Part shown: one piece after another, positions 22,892 to 33,469 of the stretch
Layout: each line of letters starts with the position of its first letter
Position numbering within the stretch: the first letter of the stretch is position 1
Source of the DNA: Cytospora piceicola
Lineage: Eukaryota; Ascomycota; Sordariomycetes; Diaporthales; Cytosporaceae
Length of the DNA: 64,000 nt
Assembly (NCBI GenBank): GCA_023375675.1
Contig: JALQBC010000047.1
Location: forward strand, 124,001 to 188,000
Direction: 5' to 3'
Position numbers and translations under genes: made by a program
The notes under the pieces: model-generated
The model's database searches: none
The model's input: the letters and a program-made list of their open reading frames with translations, nothing else
Told to the model about the DNA's origin: nothing

Positions 22892-24396
22892 ATGGACGCA
22901 GGCGGAGACCCAGGCCAAGAAGGCCTTCGCGGTCAACAGCCCACCCTCCGATCGATACGACAACAGGTTCGCCTGTTCGTCCAGAACGGCATTTCCATTC
23001 CAGGTTTCGACACCATTCAAGGCTCCTCGAACCCCTTTCTGAATTCACTCGTCAATCTGGCGCGCAAGGAAGGCGACCCCGATGGCGCAGTTGTCGATAA
23101 CATTGCCGCATTCCTCGCGCGCGCAATGGTCCCCTACTCGCGCATCGCGTCCTTCGCCATCCAGCCAAACGACCCCCACGAGTACCGCGCGGCCCTGGCC
23201 GAAGGCGTTCAACGCGCCGTGGGCCTTTCTCCTACCGACATCTCAGCCAATGACTTCTTCAGACTTCTGAATGACTTGGTCATGAATGTTGACGTGCATG
23301 CTTGCGACCTTGCACAGCCGTTTCGAATGCTCCATACACTTGTCACAGATTTCCTGCAAGCGCGATATGACATCTCCCGGCCTGAGCAGTATATGCGAGA
23401 TGCACTGCAGTATCGAGCCTTCAAACTGAAAGATGGCAATTACTGGGATGATCTCGCCGCCTCGCTCTTCCAATCATTCGCCTGGTTGAACCAGAACCCC
23501 AAATTCATCGATTCAGCGACAATGCCACCTCTCAGCTGGGATGACCATGATAAGGTCATGGCCCGCGAATTTGATGGCAAGTTGGGTATGTGTCGACTCG
23601 TCCACTTGGCTATTCCTACCATGATGAGATAATGACTGACGGGATCCTCCCAGGAAATGTATTGGCTGACCTCCGGTGCTGGAAGAACACGCATATGATT
23701 CTTGTATCGGATGCCGTCAATCAGCAGCGCAGTCAGAATCACCCTCGCGACGAGGTCCCCGATGATGATGAATCCTCCAACAATGCTGCGAAACCCAGGC
23801 GAGCAAGGTTTTGCAAGCGAAAGCGGATGGCTGCGAGAAACAGGGCTCAACGGGAGAATGAGGAAGCAAACATTGAACTCAATGGCGAACACACAAGCAA
23901 TGACGTTCACAAGGGCGATATCCATGCCGACCTCGACGATGATACGCCCACAGCTGGTCGCGACGAGGCACTCCCTTCCATCGAAAACACAGAGGCACAG
24001 GGCTACCGCAGAGACCTCCCCGGTTACGAAGCTGACGGTAGCGAACCTCACGTCATTCCCCCTCGACAACAGACACTAGAGTGTTCAGATTTTAGTTTTG
24101 GTGATGGAGCTCAAAACGCAGAGGAGGAGCAGTCAGAGCGCGCTTCTGCCATCGTCTCGCTGACTGACCGCATGGTCAAAAAGCCACTGAAGGAGGCCTA
24201 CGAAATGGTGGACAAGATACTTACAGATGCATACGAGCTGGAACATGCGAACACCATGGCCGAGATCAAGGTTCTAGAGAAGCAGCGACAGCTGCTCCAC
24301 AACCAACGAACCACCAACAGGGAAATCACCCAAAAGAGGTTGGACGCCTTTTGGGGGCTGATGGACAGGTCCAACGGACCGCAGGCTGATCAATGA
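22892..24396 (+). CDS. Unknown fungal protein, basic patch and coiled coil
   Basis: Exons 22892-23585 and 23654-24396 (phase 1). The 68-nt intron has donor GTATGT and a CTGAC branch site. The product is about 478 aa. Residues 1-230 look globular and helical (SIRQQVRLFVQNGISIPGF, ANDFFRLLNDLVMNVDVHA), with no family I recognise. After the intron come an acidic linker and a strongly basic patch (RRARFCKRKRMAARNRAQRE), probably a nuclear localisation signal. It looks like a bZIP basic region but lacks the following leucine heptads. The C-terminal 85 residues form a coiled coil (LKEAYEMVDKILTDAYELEH, IKVLEKQRQLLHNQR). The 5' flank is pyrimidine-rich with GCTCACTTAGGCTG just before the start. A nuclear role is inferred only from the basic patch. 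Confidence 0.75.
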
Positions 24397-26405
24397 TTAG
24401 CACGCTAAGGGCATTGCGATGGATGGTATCTCCTCGCGGAAACACGGTGGTGGTCATAGCAGCGGTGTCCAGTGCCCTGGTGGGTATTTGTCTCAGTGAT
24501 GAGACCATTATGAGGCTAATGGGTGTGGTTTGTTGTGGTTATTGTATTTTCCTGTGGCCACAGAATTTGTGACAGTCGCCGGCTGTCAAGGTCAAGCTCA
24601 AGTTTTCTGGGAGGATATCATGAATGCACCATTCTGTAGTCGTAAACACCAAGCCGTGGTATGTCACACACATCCTAGGTGCTCAGGTGTTCATTCTCGG
24701 GTACTCATGCCTTCTACATACTTATATTTTTAGTCAATTGTACTATCATCTATTGTAGTCGTGTCCCTTGGTTGATTGTGATGTAGAAGACGATTGCATT
24801 CCATATATATATACAATGATAGAAAGGTGCAAAAATAGCAAGTGAATCATAGAGTCGAACCCCTAAGTCTGTGACTGGGTATATGTATGTGATCGAAATT
24901 ACAGTATCAACCATTGAGCAGGTGTGGACGCGTGGTGGAACGGTATGTCGCCATTGTGGCCTATCCTGCAAAATGTGTTGCCTCCTGGAAGCTCAGCTTT
25001 CAACTGGACGGGGGAAAAAAAGAATCAATGGTTCGGATCAGTTAGGGCCACCCACATAACTGATCTGGGTCTTCAGCTTGCAGTCTCTGCAACTGAGAGA
25101 AGGTGGCTGATCGGGATGAGTTAACCTGCCCGTTCATAAAAATAATCCAAGGCTAGCAGCATGCATGCATAAATCAAACTTTTTTTTTGCTTTTTTGCTT
25201 CTTTTTTCTTTAGTGTTCATTTTCCTTCACTGATGTCTCTTTTCTTCAATAAGGCGCGTCTATAAGTTTGGTTTGTGGCAGACGAACAGTTTAGGGAGCT
25301 CGATAGGTTCAATGTTAGTGATGGCTCTAGCACTTGGAGATTTCCCTCCTCTGGATTTTATCACAGAGTTGTTTGTTCTGGGCGGCTGGCCATCTTGGTA
25401 AGCTCTACTATCTTATATGGTCAGTAGTATCTGAATTTGCGGAAACTCCGGCGCATCCATCCTGCAATGTGCCATCCTTCACTTCCTTCTTCGTCCTATC
25501 GCCCAGCCATTTGTGTGCCTTTTCCGTCCGCAGTCAACCCTCCACGCTTCATTGAAGCATCACAACCTACTTTCAACCACGACAATTTCACCCACCCTCC
25601 ATACGATGTCCGCAATCGCTCCCCCTCCTCCCCCTCCCCCTGGTGGAGGCGGTGGCAATGGCCTAGGTGGCCACAATGACGGAGGACCACCCGATGTGAG
25701 ACAATCTCCAGATGCCCCTGTTTGTGCCTGACGGACGCGCAGTGCTAGTCTGAACCAAACTCATGTTATTTGCATTCGTTGTTGCTCGAGCTGGAACGCG
25801 CAAACGTGGATATAATATCGCGGCTGCACATGTGTATAGGATTTGGACATGAGCCGTTGATAAACATGGCTATGCATTTAGTCAGGCTTTGTGATGGTGA
25901 TAAGACGGTTGTTGGTTTAAGAGAATCTGGTATCGAAAGCTGCTTTCTTGAACAATGCGGATGCAGAAGGCTGCTTCGCTTCTGACGGCGAGGATCTCAC
26001 CACACGCCCATGAGACCATTGAGGTGTATCTCAAGCTGGTATAGAGGGGATCTCACGGGAGGATATCGAGGTGATTCAGAGAGACTCATTGGAAGCTGAG
26101 AACCTATGCCATGATGGTAGGCTTCCTGAAAATAATGAAACGAATGCAGTCATCTAACAGTGCTTATGACACAGCATCTCCCGGCCAAAGATATTTCCTT
26201 CTACACCGGGGGAGGAGAATATCAGCTTGCGGACATTGGTTACGAGATGGTCCTGGTTTGGGAAGAGGTTGATACAACTACATGTACGCCAGGGGTTTGC
26301 AGGCAGAGTGGCCCAAACTCCAATATTCGGAAACATCTATCTTCTCGGGGCCGTTCCTTACAACTGCGCAACATTCAGTGGTAGGTCATCTAGTCCAATC
26401 GCTTA
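24397..26405. other. Intergenic with an isolated exon-like start
   Basis: 2.0 kb, mostly without signal. A T-rich stretch (CTTTTTTTTTGCTTTTTTGC) lies near 25180. The only gene-like element is the proline/glycine-rich start at 25606. Confidence 0.55.
25606..25731 (+). pseudogene. Orphan first exon, Pro/Gly-rich N-terminus
   Basis: The ATG at 25606 follows a C/T-rich, CAAC-containing leader typical of fungal 5' UTRs. It starts MSAIAPPPPPPPGGGGG and continues to GGPPD, where a good donor (GTGAGA at 25696) occurs; unspliced it runs to a stop at 25731. I find no downstream exon that continues it before the convergent membrane-protein gene. It is most likely the remnant 5' end of a gene whose body was lost, or a short uncharacterised transcript. 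This is weak evidence. Confidence 0.3.
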
Positions 26406-27886
26406 TCACGAAGAAGATACTGCGTCGGTATTTATGCCCTCTCGATCCGGTTCAGTAGCAAGAGCTTCCGCATCTGGCACGGTCTCGTCGTCAACCAACA
26501 TCTTTCCGAGAAGCCCCCAGAACTCCGCGTCGTCCCTCCCCAGCATGTTCAGCCTGTGAAAATTATACTCTGTGGCAGGTGTGGTCAGCAATGATCAGTT
26601 CCAGCTTCTAGTGGGAAACCTCACCGACTGTGGCCCGAATGCACTCCACCGCCACGGAAGTGAGGAGCACCAATGCCACGATTTGTCCAAACCCCCACAC
26701 GTTCTCAGATTCGCCTGAAAGATAATCCTCGTTTGATGCACGAAGAGCAAACAGGATGTATCCGTGGAGTGGGCACTGGAGCAGGGCTACACTAAGAACC
26801 ATGTATGTTGCAGTCAATGGATGTAGAAAGAACTTGATGACCATAGTGGCCGGCTTCGATATACTCTCACAGAAACCATAAGAGACTATTTTCCGAGGTT
26901 TTGACAGCCATGTAGGCGGGGGGGCCCACAGAACTGCTGAGACAATAATAACACCAGCGATTTGCCCTGCCTGTGAGGGACGGTATCGCCGGAGTTCAAA
27001 TAGCGATAGGAGTTTTTCTCTAAGTCGTAAGATGGTAGGCGTCAGCGATGTGACCAATACTGATAAGAAATATATGCTCGTAATGCCAAGATATATCTCA
27101 TCAACATAAGGATGAGCGGCATCATCAGTTGACAGTCTGTTGGTGTGATAGCAGGCGCCGGCAATATCATCGTCCCAACGGTGAAGTCTGAAACCGAAGA
27201 TGATGATAAAGGCTACATAGAGGATCGCGAACAGATTGACGAGGAACACTCTGTAAAGGGCTGTATCGGATTTGTTAAGGACAACGACCAAGGCCGCACA
27301 AGCCGAGACTCTGACGAGCTATCAGCTGTAACTCGAGCATTATCAGGGATATGATATGTATACCCTGTGAAGTTTACTGAGTCGTAGACCACATGGAAAT
27401 GGTATAGTTCTAGTGTCTTGTGCTGGGCCAGAGCACCAATCAACAACGAAATACCTAATTTCAGGAGTTAGAGCATATTCCCATATACAGCAATATTATA
27501 ATCGACTAACCATTCAATGTTTGGGCATCACTTATGATCTTCAGCAGGCGACTTATAAGTTTTGTCAATAAGATGAGGTCTTGCTTTCGCTCTGTATCGA
27601 GAGAGAGTGCAAGTATGTTATCTGTCACTTGGAGTCCGTGAAACTGAGCCAAACGAGAGACTGGCCCAGGAAGATATATATGATGAAAGCTGGCGAGCTT
27701 TAACCTCAGTTCAATGAGTAGAGACCAGAGAGAAAGAACAATAGAGAGACCGCCCTGAATTATGAATGATAGGATGATCTGCAGTAATAACAGTTCAGCT
27801 GTCAGCCCATCAACGCAGAAGTTTGAACAACCTACCCCTAGTCCTGCTATATCTGAATTAGTATGTCCCACGTCCTTGCAGGCCAT
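26406..27886 (-). CDS. Fungal multi-pass membrane protein, unknown function
   Basis: Five exons on the minus strand: 27886-27836, 27778-27511, 27454-27364, 27310-26625 and 26569-26406. All phases agree and introns are 53-57 nt; the product is about 419 aa. The N-terminal NSDIAGLG|IILSFIIQ joins across intron 1 to give a motif typical of a fungus-specific membrane family (DIAGIGV plus a hydrophobic helix). SDAQTLNG|ISLLIGALAQ and YHFHVVYDSVNFTG|VSA are equally typical. About seven hydrophobic helices are seen, including VFLVNLFAILYVAFIIIFGF and IYFLSVLVTSLTPTILRL. The cytosolic tail contains FHRLNMLGRDDAEFWGLL. Function is unknown; relatives are often strain-variable. The short introns and compact exons match the clade, so the gene looks intact. 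Confidence 0.8.
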
Positions 27887-28828
27887 TGTGAAAACATCAG
27901 TTGGGAGAGGATCGGAGCTGCATTGATTCGTGCCGTGCGGTCGTGTATTTTTACTATAGTGACAGCTGTGGTTGTCATATATCTGGAGGTAGGACTATGG
28001 GATAGGACATCGGGAGATCAAACACCCGGGCAGTGATTGGAAACTCAGCCGCAATACGCCAGCATCCCCCTCCCTCTCTTTACAGCTGCAGGAGATGACG
28101 CAATCGGGAACAGCTGATGCAACTCGCCATCTGCCTGCCTGGGTACTTGAGTAGACATGTAGCCTGATTATGTGGATGATGTGGCCGCATGTGCAAGGAC
28201 CCAAGACCTCCGACACTCTTACTGGTAACTCAATTGCTATACCTGAAGGGTGGAAAGAAACAAAATAACCGGCCATGGGTTGTTAATTAGGGTTCGGTTT
28301 CCGACAATCGCACAAATCACCAAGACACGTCACACCTTCGCGGCAACCGGCGTTGAATTCAGTGGTTTATAGACAACAAGTTCCAGACAATTCCGAAGCG
28401 TGTTTAAATGATGCTGCGGTGAGTTGTCATTTGTACCTTACCAAGTACGGTTATGTAATCAACCCGGACCCTGGTATCAAAACCCCGAAAGAGCTGATAA
28501 GAGACGCTAATCAATGGACAGTGGCAGATCCTTACCCTTCTAAAATAAAATAAAAAAGGCTCTGGAGCTATAGGGTCCCAGGTACGTACTACCGGTGACT
28601 TAAGCTCCAAACCCACCTGGGCAAGTAACAACGTCTCCAGGCATCTTTCCAGAACACTGCCAACAACCACAAAGTCTCGACCCGGATTCCTACGACATAC
28701 CTTTTACCTCTGCCTGTTCATATACAATGTCGACAGGCTGACGGAAAATCTTCGCCCACAAGGGCCTGTCCCTCGAACATTCTATGCGCGCGCTCTCTTC
28801 CGCAACCGACTCCAGATCCTAGATCACC
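27887..28828. other. Divergent promoter region
   Basis: 0.94 kb between the membrane-protein gene (-) and the next plus-strand gene. Two short frames are unconvincing. The 120 bases before 28829 are rich in CCTCTGCC and TCGAACATTC pieces and fit a 5' UTR. Confidence 0.5.
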
Positions 28829-30037
28829 ATGATGATTCCGACGGCGCCGACAACAAGATGCCTCCGCGTCTTGATGGGCATTAGCCCTTCATCCGCACCC
28901 GCGCCCTCCTCGGCCACCATCGCGAGGCGCCAGGTATCAGTCCTGCCGGGGAAGACTCTGGCGGTAGCACCAGTGCGACTGCCTCGCGCAGGAGGAGCCA
29001 GGTATCACAGCTCGGGGCCGAAGCGAGACCGCCCATCCGCGGCAAAGCCGAACAACATGGGCTTCATGGAGCCACCGTGGCTCAAGAAACCCCCACCTGC
29101 ACCGGAGCCTGGCGCGAGGAAACGGTCTCTACCGAAGCGCAACGGACGACTCCTCTCGGAGCACGAGCAACATATGAAATACCGTGGGCCCAAGGCCGGA
29201 CTCTCAACGGCAGTCAAGTCGAAATGGGAAGAAATAACCAAGAACAAGGCGGCAACATTAAAGCGACCAGGCGGCGTGGAGCTACAGACGTGGGAGACAG
29301 AAGGTGCAATGACACTGCCGCATGATCGACAGACTCTCTACGAGGTCGCGGAGAAGTTGTTCCACTGGGTAAAATGGTTCCCTGGTTGCAGTGACGTCAA
29401 GGTGCTCTATACGAAATCGATATCAGACCAGTCAGGGAATTCGAGAAAGATCCCGCAAACTGTCCAAGTCTTGTTTGGTGGGGGGAGCCTTGGGTCCGAC
29501 GTCCGCCTCGGTGTACGACTCCAGCCCGGGACCCGTGTTCAGTTGGTTTATACACCCCGCAAAGCCGAGGAAAAGGAGAGGACGGAGGAGTACGAGATCA
29601 GCTGGTACTTCAAGGACCAGCGAGACTCCAGCAACACCGAGGCCACAGCTCCCCCACCCGTTGTTGGTACCCACGTCAGGTTTCACCTCCGAGTGCGAAG
29701 CTATAGCAACGTGGTTATCAATTGCGAGAAGATATGGGGTCGGGGCACCGACGAAGAAGCCGAGAACATCATAAGCCGGCTTGGTGAGCGGGCTGCTTAC
29801 CTCCAGAGCGAGGGCTCGGCAACGGACCCTGCTTCTGGGCCCAATGCATTACCTGGCTTGGACCTGGAAGAGGACAACGTGCGGATGCTTGTCCGTCGCC
29901 AGCCGGGACGGTACCTCACCATGAGGGATAGAGGCAACAAGCTCATTCGACGTGTTGAGGCCGATGGTGCCGATGAGGATGAAAGACGACGTCTCCATCA
30001 GCGATTCGCTAGTAGGGACTACAGTTCAGATACGTGA
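28829..30037 (+). CDS. Unknown protein, possible mitochondrial targeting
   Basis: A single exon of 402 aa from the ATG at 28829. The first 65 residues are rich in Arg, Ala, Ser and Pro and almost free of acidic residues (TIARRQVSVLPGKTLAVAPV), which fits a mitochondrial presequence. A basic proline-rich linker follows (PPWLKKPPPAPEPGARKRSL). From about 130 to 330 it seems globular: TLYEVAEKLFHWVKWFPGC, then alternating strands (VQVLFGGGSLGSDVRLGVRL, HVRFHLRVRSYSNVVINCEK). The C-terminus is charged. I recognise no family. GC content and codon use match neighbouring genes, which supports real coding. A chance frame of this length is unlikely but cannot be excluded without homologues. Confidence 0.65.
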   Translation: MMIPTAPTTRCLRVLMGISPSSAPAPSSATIARRQVSVLPGKTLAVAPVRLPRAGGARYHSSGPKRDRPSAAKPNNMGFMEPPWLKKPPPAPEPGARKRSLPKRNGRLLSEHEQHMKYRGPKAGLSTAVKSKWEEITKNKAATLKRPGGVELQTWETEGAMTLPHDRQTLYEVAEKLFHWVKWFPGCSDVKVLYTKSISDQSGNSRKIPQTVQVLFGGGSLGSDVRLGVRLQPGTRVQLVYTPRKAEEKERTEEYEISWYFKDQRDSSNTEATAPPPVVGTHVRFHLRVRSYSNVVINCEKIWGRGTDEEAENIISRLGERAAYLQSEGSATDPASGPNALPGLDLEEDNVRMLVRRQPGRYLTMRDRGNKLIRRVEADGADEDERRRLHQRFASRDYSSDT

Positions 30038-30437
30038 TCACAAGATGCTTCAAATAACGGTATGTAGCCTTGCATCACTTCGGTCCGAGTTCGGTCTCGG
30101 TCTGCAGGGGTCACATACCACCTGACTGGCCTCCCCGTACCTTTCGGTAATGATGAGTAGCAAGTCATTGGCGATGGAGATGAAGGGATCTTCAGACGAC
30201 GAGCAAGATTGAACAGCAATTTATCAAACATTGACCTATCTGAAAAGGACTAGGTGGCAGGAAACTCTCAGAACAAGATATTAGTGGAACGATCAGTCTG
30301 TTTCACCATCTTCACCACTTCTTCCCAACCGCACCAGCCTCTCATGACAACCCCCTATGGGACATGCAAAGCACCGGAGAGTCGCGGTCACGGCACATGT
30401 TCTAAATATCCGTGATGGAGACCTCCAGTGGCTGGGC
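30038..30437. other. Intergenic between convergent genes
   Basis: 400 bases between convergent 3' ends, with no feature seen. Confidence 0.5.
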
Positions 30438-31600
30438 CTACTGCAGCGTCTGAGTAGTGAAGATGTACGAGATGCTTGTGACCGGGACGGTGGTGGTTAC
30501 TGGGATCCCCACGAAAACATAGCTGGTAGACGTGGTGAAGAACGTCGTCGTGACCTCTTCGCAATTGCAGGCGGGGTCGAGGTAGTTATCGCAGTCATCA
30601 GGACACTGGCCTTCTCTCTTCATGGCACATGCGCAGAAGTTCTGCTGGAACGCCGCAGGTGCCGTCTGCAGGGCTTCAACGAGGCCAGCGTTGACTGCCG
30701 TTGTTTGTTATGTGAGCATGTATACTTTCTCTTCTTTTGTCGATATCGAGTATCGCCCTGGGGGGGGGGGGACATGTTTCACTTACGTTCATTGGGAGAG
30801 CGCTTGACTGGGGTCGGCTTCCGGTATCCGAGGTAAAGTGGATTGGCCCCAAGCATTGCAGCTGGGGCGAAACGGGTCGCCGATGATGTCGTAACGGCCG
30901 ATGTCGTGGGAACGGTAACAGCGGTTGATGTGGTCATGACCATCGAGGTTGACATCGACGTGGATGTCAAGACCAGGCTGGAGAGGAGGCTGGAGATGAC
31001 GCTGGAAACGGCTGTGGACAGGGACATGGACATCGTTGTAGATGTGGACAACAGCATGGACGTGGACATCGTCGTAGATGTGGACAACAGCATGGAAGTC
31101 GAAGTTCTCATGCTCATTGACGTGGACGTCGTCATCTGCATTGACGTGGACGTCGTCATCTGCATTGAAGTAGACGTCGTCATCTCCATCGACGTGGACG
31201 TGGCAGCCTCGGTGGACGCGCTCGAGATGGTGGAGAAGTCGACGAAACCGATCGTAATGGTCGTGGTGCCCTCGACAGTCTGGAACGTGGTCGAGACGGC
31301 AAAGTCCTCGGTCACGGTGCTGGTGACGACCTCGGTGACGGTGGTGGTGGCGAAGAAGTCGGCGAAGGAGTCCATGCAGACGGCCTCGGCCTCCTGGTCC
31401 GCCAGCAAGAGGTTGAAGGTCCCGAGCTCCTGGGCGGAGCAGTCGAGCGGCACGCGCCCCAGGGACGTGTCGAGCTCCCGGGCGTTGCTGTTCATGTGGC
31501 CCTCGGGGATGGTGAGGGCCGTGGCGAGGCCCCCGAAGAGCAGCCCACACGCGAGCCCGAGGCGGGCGGCGGTCGAGGTGGAGGTCAACATGGTGAACAT
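30438..31600 (-). CDS. Secreted mucin-like protein with Met/Thr/Ser repeats
   Basis: Exons 31600-30787 and 30694-30438 (phase 1). The 92-nt intron has donor GTAAGT and contains a run of 13 C. The product is about 356 aa. Residues 1-30 form a signal peptide (LGLACGLLFGGLATALT). A short domain with two cysteines follows, then Thr/Val-rich strands (TVTEVVTSTVTEDFAVST). Next comes a repeat region of about 100 residues made of TSTSM units (TSTSMQMTTSTSMQMTTSTS). Exon 2 encodes a compact cysteine cluster (FCACAMKREGQCPDDCDNY, then CNCEEV) and a Thr-rich end. It lacks a clear GPI or membrane signal. It is probably a heavily O-glycosylated wall or extracellular protein. The regular methionine spacing is unusual and could bind soft metals such as copper(I); that is speculation. 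Confidence 0.75.
30990..31200. repeat. Coding minisatellite in mucin-like gene
   Basis: On the plus strand, units of 24 and about 48 bases such as GTCGTCATCTGCATTGACGT and ACAACAGCATGGACGTGGAC repeat within the first exon of the minus-strand gene. Unit lengths are multiples of three, so copy-number change would keep the reading frame. Confidence 0.8.
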
Positions 31601-32361
31601 GGTTGAGCCCGTGTTGCCGTCGAACCTGGTTGTGCGAAGATAATTCCTCAGCCCAGGTGTTCTGAGCAGTGAACCAAAGAGGCGATGAGTTAGGTGTCGG
31701 GATGATGGAAAACGACAGACTGGAAGGACCCAACTTGACCTTGACCTCTGGGAGCTCTCTTGGTTTTCTCTCACGGCTTCTGAACCTCGTTGTTCCGGCC
31801 TTCCGCTGCTTCCCTGTCCAGACCATCCATCACGATTCTCAACAAGTCATAATGTGCCGTGCGCAGACCTGCCATCTCCTCTTTCCCCCGAGATTGACAG
31901 CTACCAGGTGCTCCTAACCGAGATGCCGAGACGCTGCCCATAGTGTTGACGACAACATGCGCGCATCTCGATATGTTCCCTCCAAACTCCTCGTGGCAGG
32001 GCAACGCGAGACTGACTTGCTGTATCCCCTAGCATGGCGTTAGACAGGCCACTAATGTCGTTTGCACGTTCCAGAAGTGGCGGGAAATGCTTGCGAGTGG
32101 CCATTTACCTGGCTGGGAAATCGTGATGATGGGTCGCGTCGTCGTGAGCTTTGACCGCGTTCTGGCGACAACACTCGAGTCGTACACAAGTGACCCCACA
32201 GGGGAACTGTGTTCTTGGTAAGACTGCTATGCCGGGTGTGTAGGTGACAAAGGTATTCAACATCTGACTAGGTAGTTATACGTAAATCATAGACCTAGAT
32301 GACAACATGTACAACGCGCTGCAGTCCCAACACTATAAACACCACCAAGCCAAACCCCCCC
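31601..32361. other. Upstream region of mucin-like gene
   Basis: 0.76 kb between two minus-strand genes. It holds the promoter of the mucin-like gene; no further gene is seen. Confidence 0.5.
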
Positions 32362-33469
32362 TCATGTAATAGTAACAACCCCATCGCTGACCGAGAAGCT
32401 CGTCTCGTACATGCACCGCCCGGCATCACAGTTGGCATGGAACACCATCTCGCCGCCCCCCTCGACGCTCGTCGCGCCGCCGGGCGCCGTGAGGCCGTAG
32501 TCGCCCGTGACCAGCAGGGGCTCGGTGCTCTTGGTGTAGGGCCCCGTCACGCTCGGCGACGTCGCGTAGCTAACATCATACAGCGTCGTCGAGTAGCAGC
32601 TGGACGAGAAGAAGAGGACGTAGGTCCCGCCGGCCAGGACCAGGTTCGGCGCCTCGACTAGCGGGCCGTCCGTGTCGCTGCGGTCGAGCACCTCGGTGGC
32701 GGCCCCCACGAGGGTGACGCCGTCCGCGCCGAGCTGCTGCAGCATGATGGGCGTGGCTTGGATGGGGTCCACGCCGTTGTTGCACAAGCCTCCGTTGCCT
32801 AGGCGCGGAAATATGCGTTAGGGGGCTTAGTGCGTTGGGATACGAGGGGCTAAGGGGGGGGAATTATAGGCCCGTGTGGGTGGGAATAGTCCCAAAGTGG
32901 TACGGGAGAATACAAAGGGTATGAGAGGGACAAATTAGAAAACACATACCGATGGAGTTCCCATCAACCTTGTACACTAGCCACCGAGTGCTGGTAGCTT
33001 CGTCCCAGTAGCCGCTGGGGTCGATCGCGCCGCCCTGGTCCGTAGGGCAGGCAAGCGGGTCGTCGACGGGCGAGTACGGCCCCTCGATGCTGTCGGCCGT
33101 GGCGGCGCCGACACAGTGGAACCTGTTGTCGGCCGCGTACAGCCCGGCATAGTACATGACGAAGCTGTCGCTGCCGGGCAGGTACCGGACGTCGGGCGCC
33201 CATATGCCCGTGTCGACGGCCCAGCTGCCCATGCCGCCCGGCAGCAAGTCGAGGTCGAGCAGGGTCCAGGGCCCGGTCGGGGAGGACGAGTTGGCCACCT
33301 GCACGTCGGCGCCGTTGCCGGCTGTCGCGAAGGCGTACCAGTCGCCTGAGCCGGGGTCGTATACGATGGACGGGTCGGCGAAGTCCACGGAGAGGACCTC
33401 CGAGGGTGTGGCCGCCGCCAGGGAGGAAAGGAGGAAGAGGCCGGAGAGGGCCTTCAGGAGCATCGTCAT
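32362..33469 (-). CDS. Secreted GH43 family glycosidase
   Basis: Exons 33469-32950 and 32798-32362 (phase 1). The 151-nt intron is G-rich and the acceptor is CCTAG. The product is about 318 aa, normal for a one-domain GH43. Signal peptide: MTMLLKALSGLFLLSSLAAA. The five-bladed propeller shows the expected acidic residues. FADPSIVYD carries the general base Asp near 32. WAPDVRYL lies near 90-97, and GGAIDPSGYW supplies the pKa-modulating Asp near 153. VEAPNLV carries the general acid Glu near 222. GH43 enzymes release arabinose or xylose from hemicellulose and pectin; the exact substrate cannot be told. It is secreted and would act in plant wall breakdown. Cysteines in CMYETSFSV and SSSCYST may form disulfides. 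Confidence 0.85.

Noticed and set aside
30843..31643. 266-codon Asp/Val-rich plus-strand frame
   Set aside because: Mirror image of the Met/Thr/Ser repeat in the mucin-like gene, whose signal peptide and spliced Cys exon support the minus strand.
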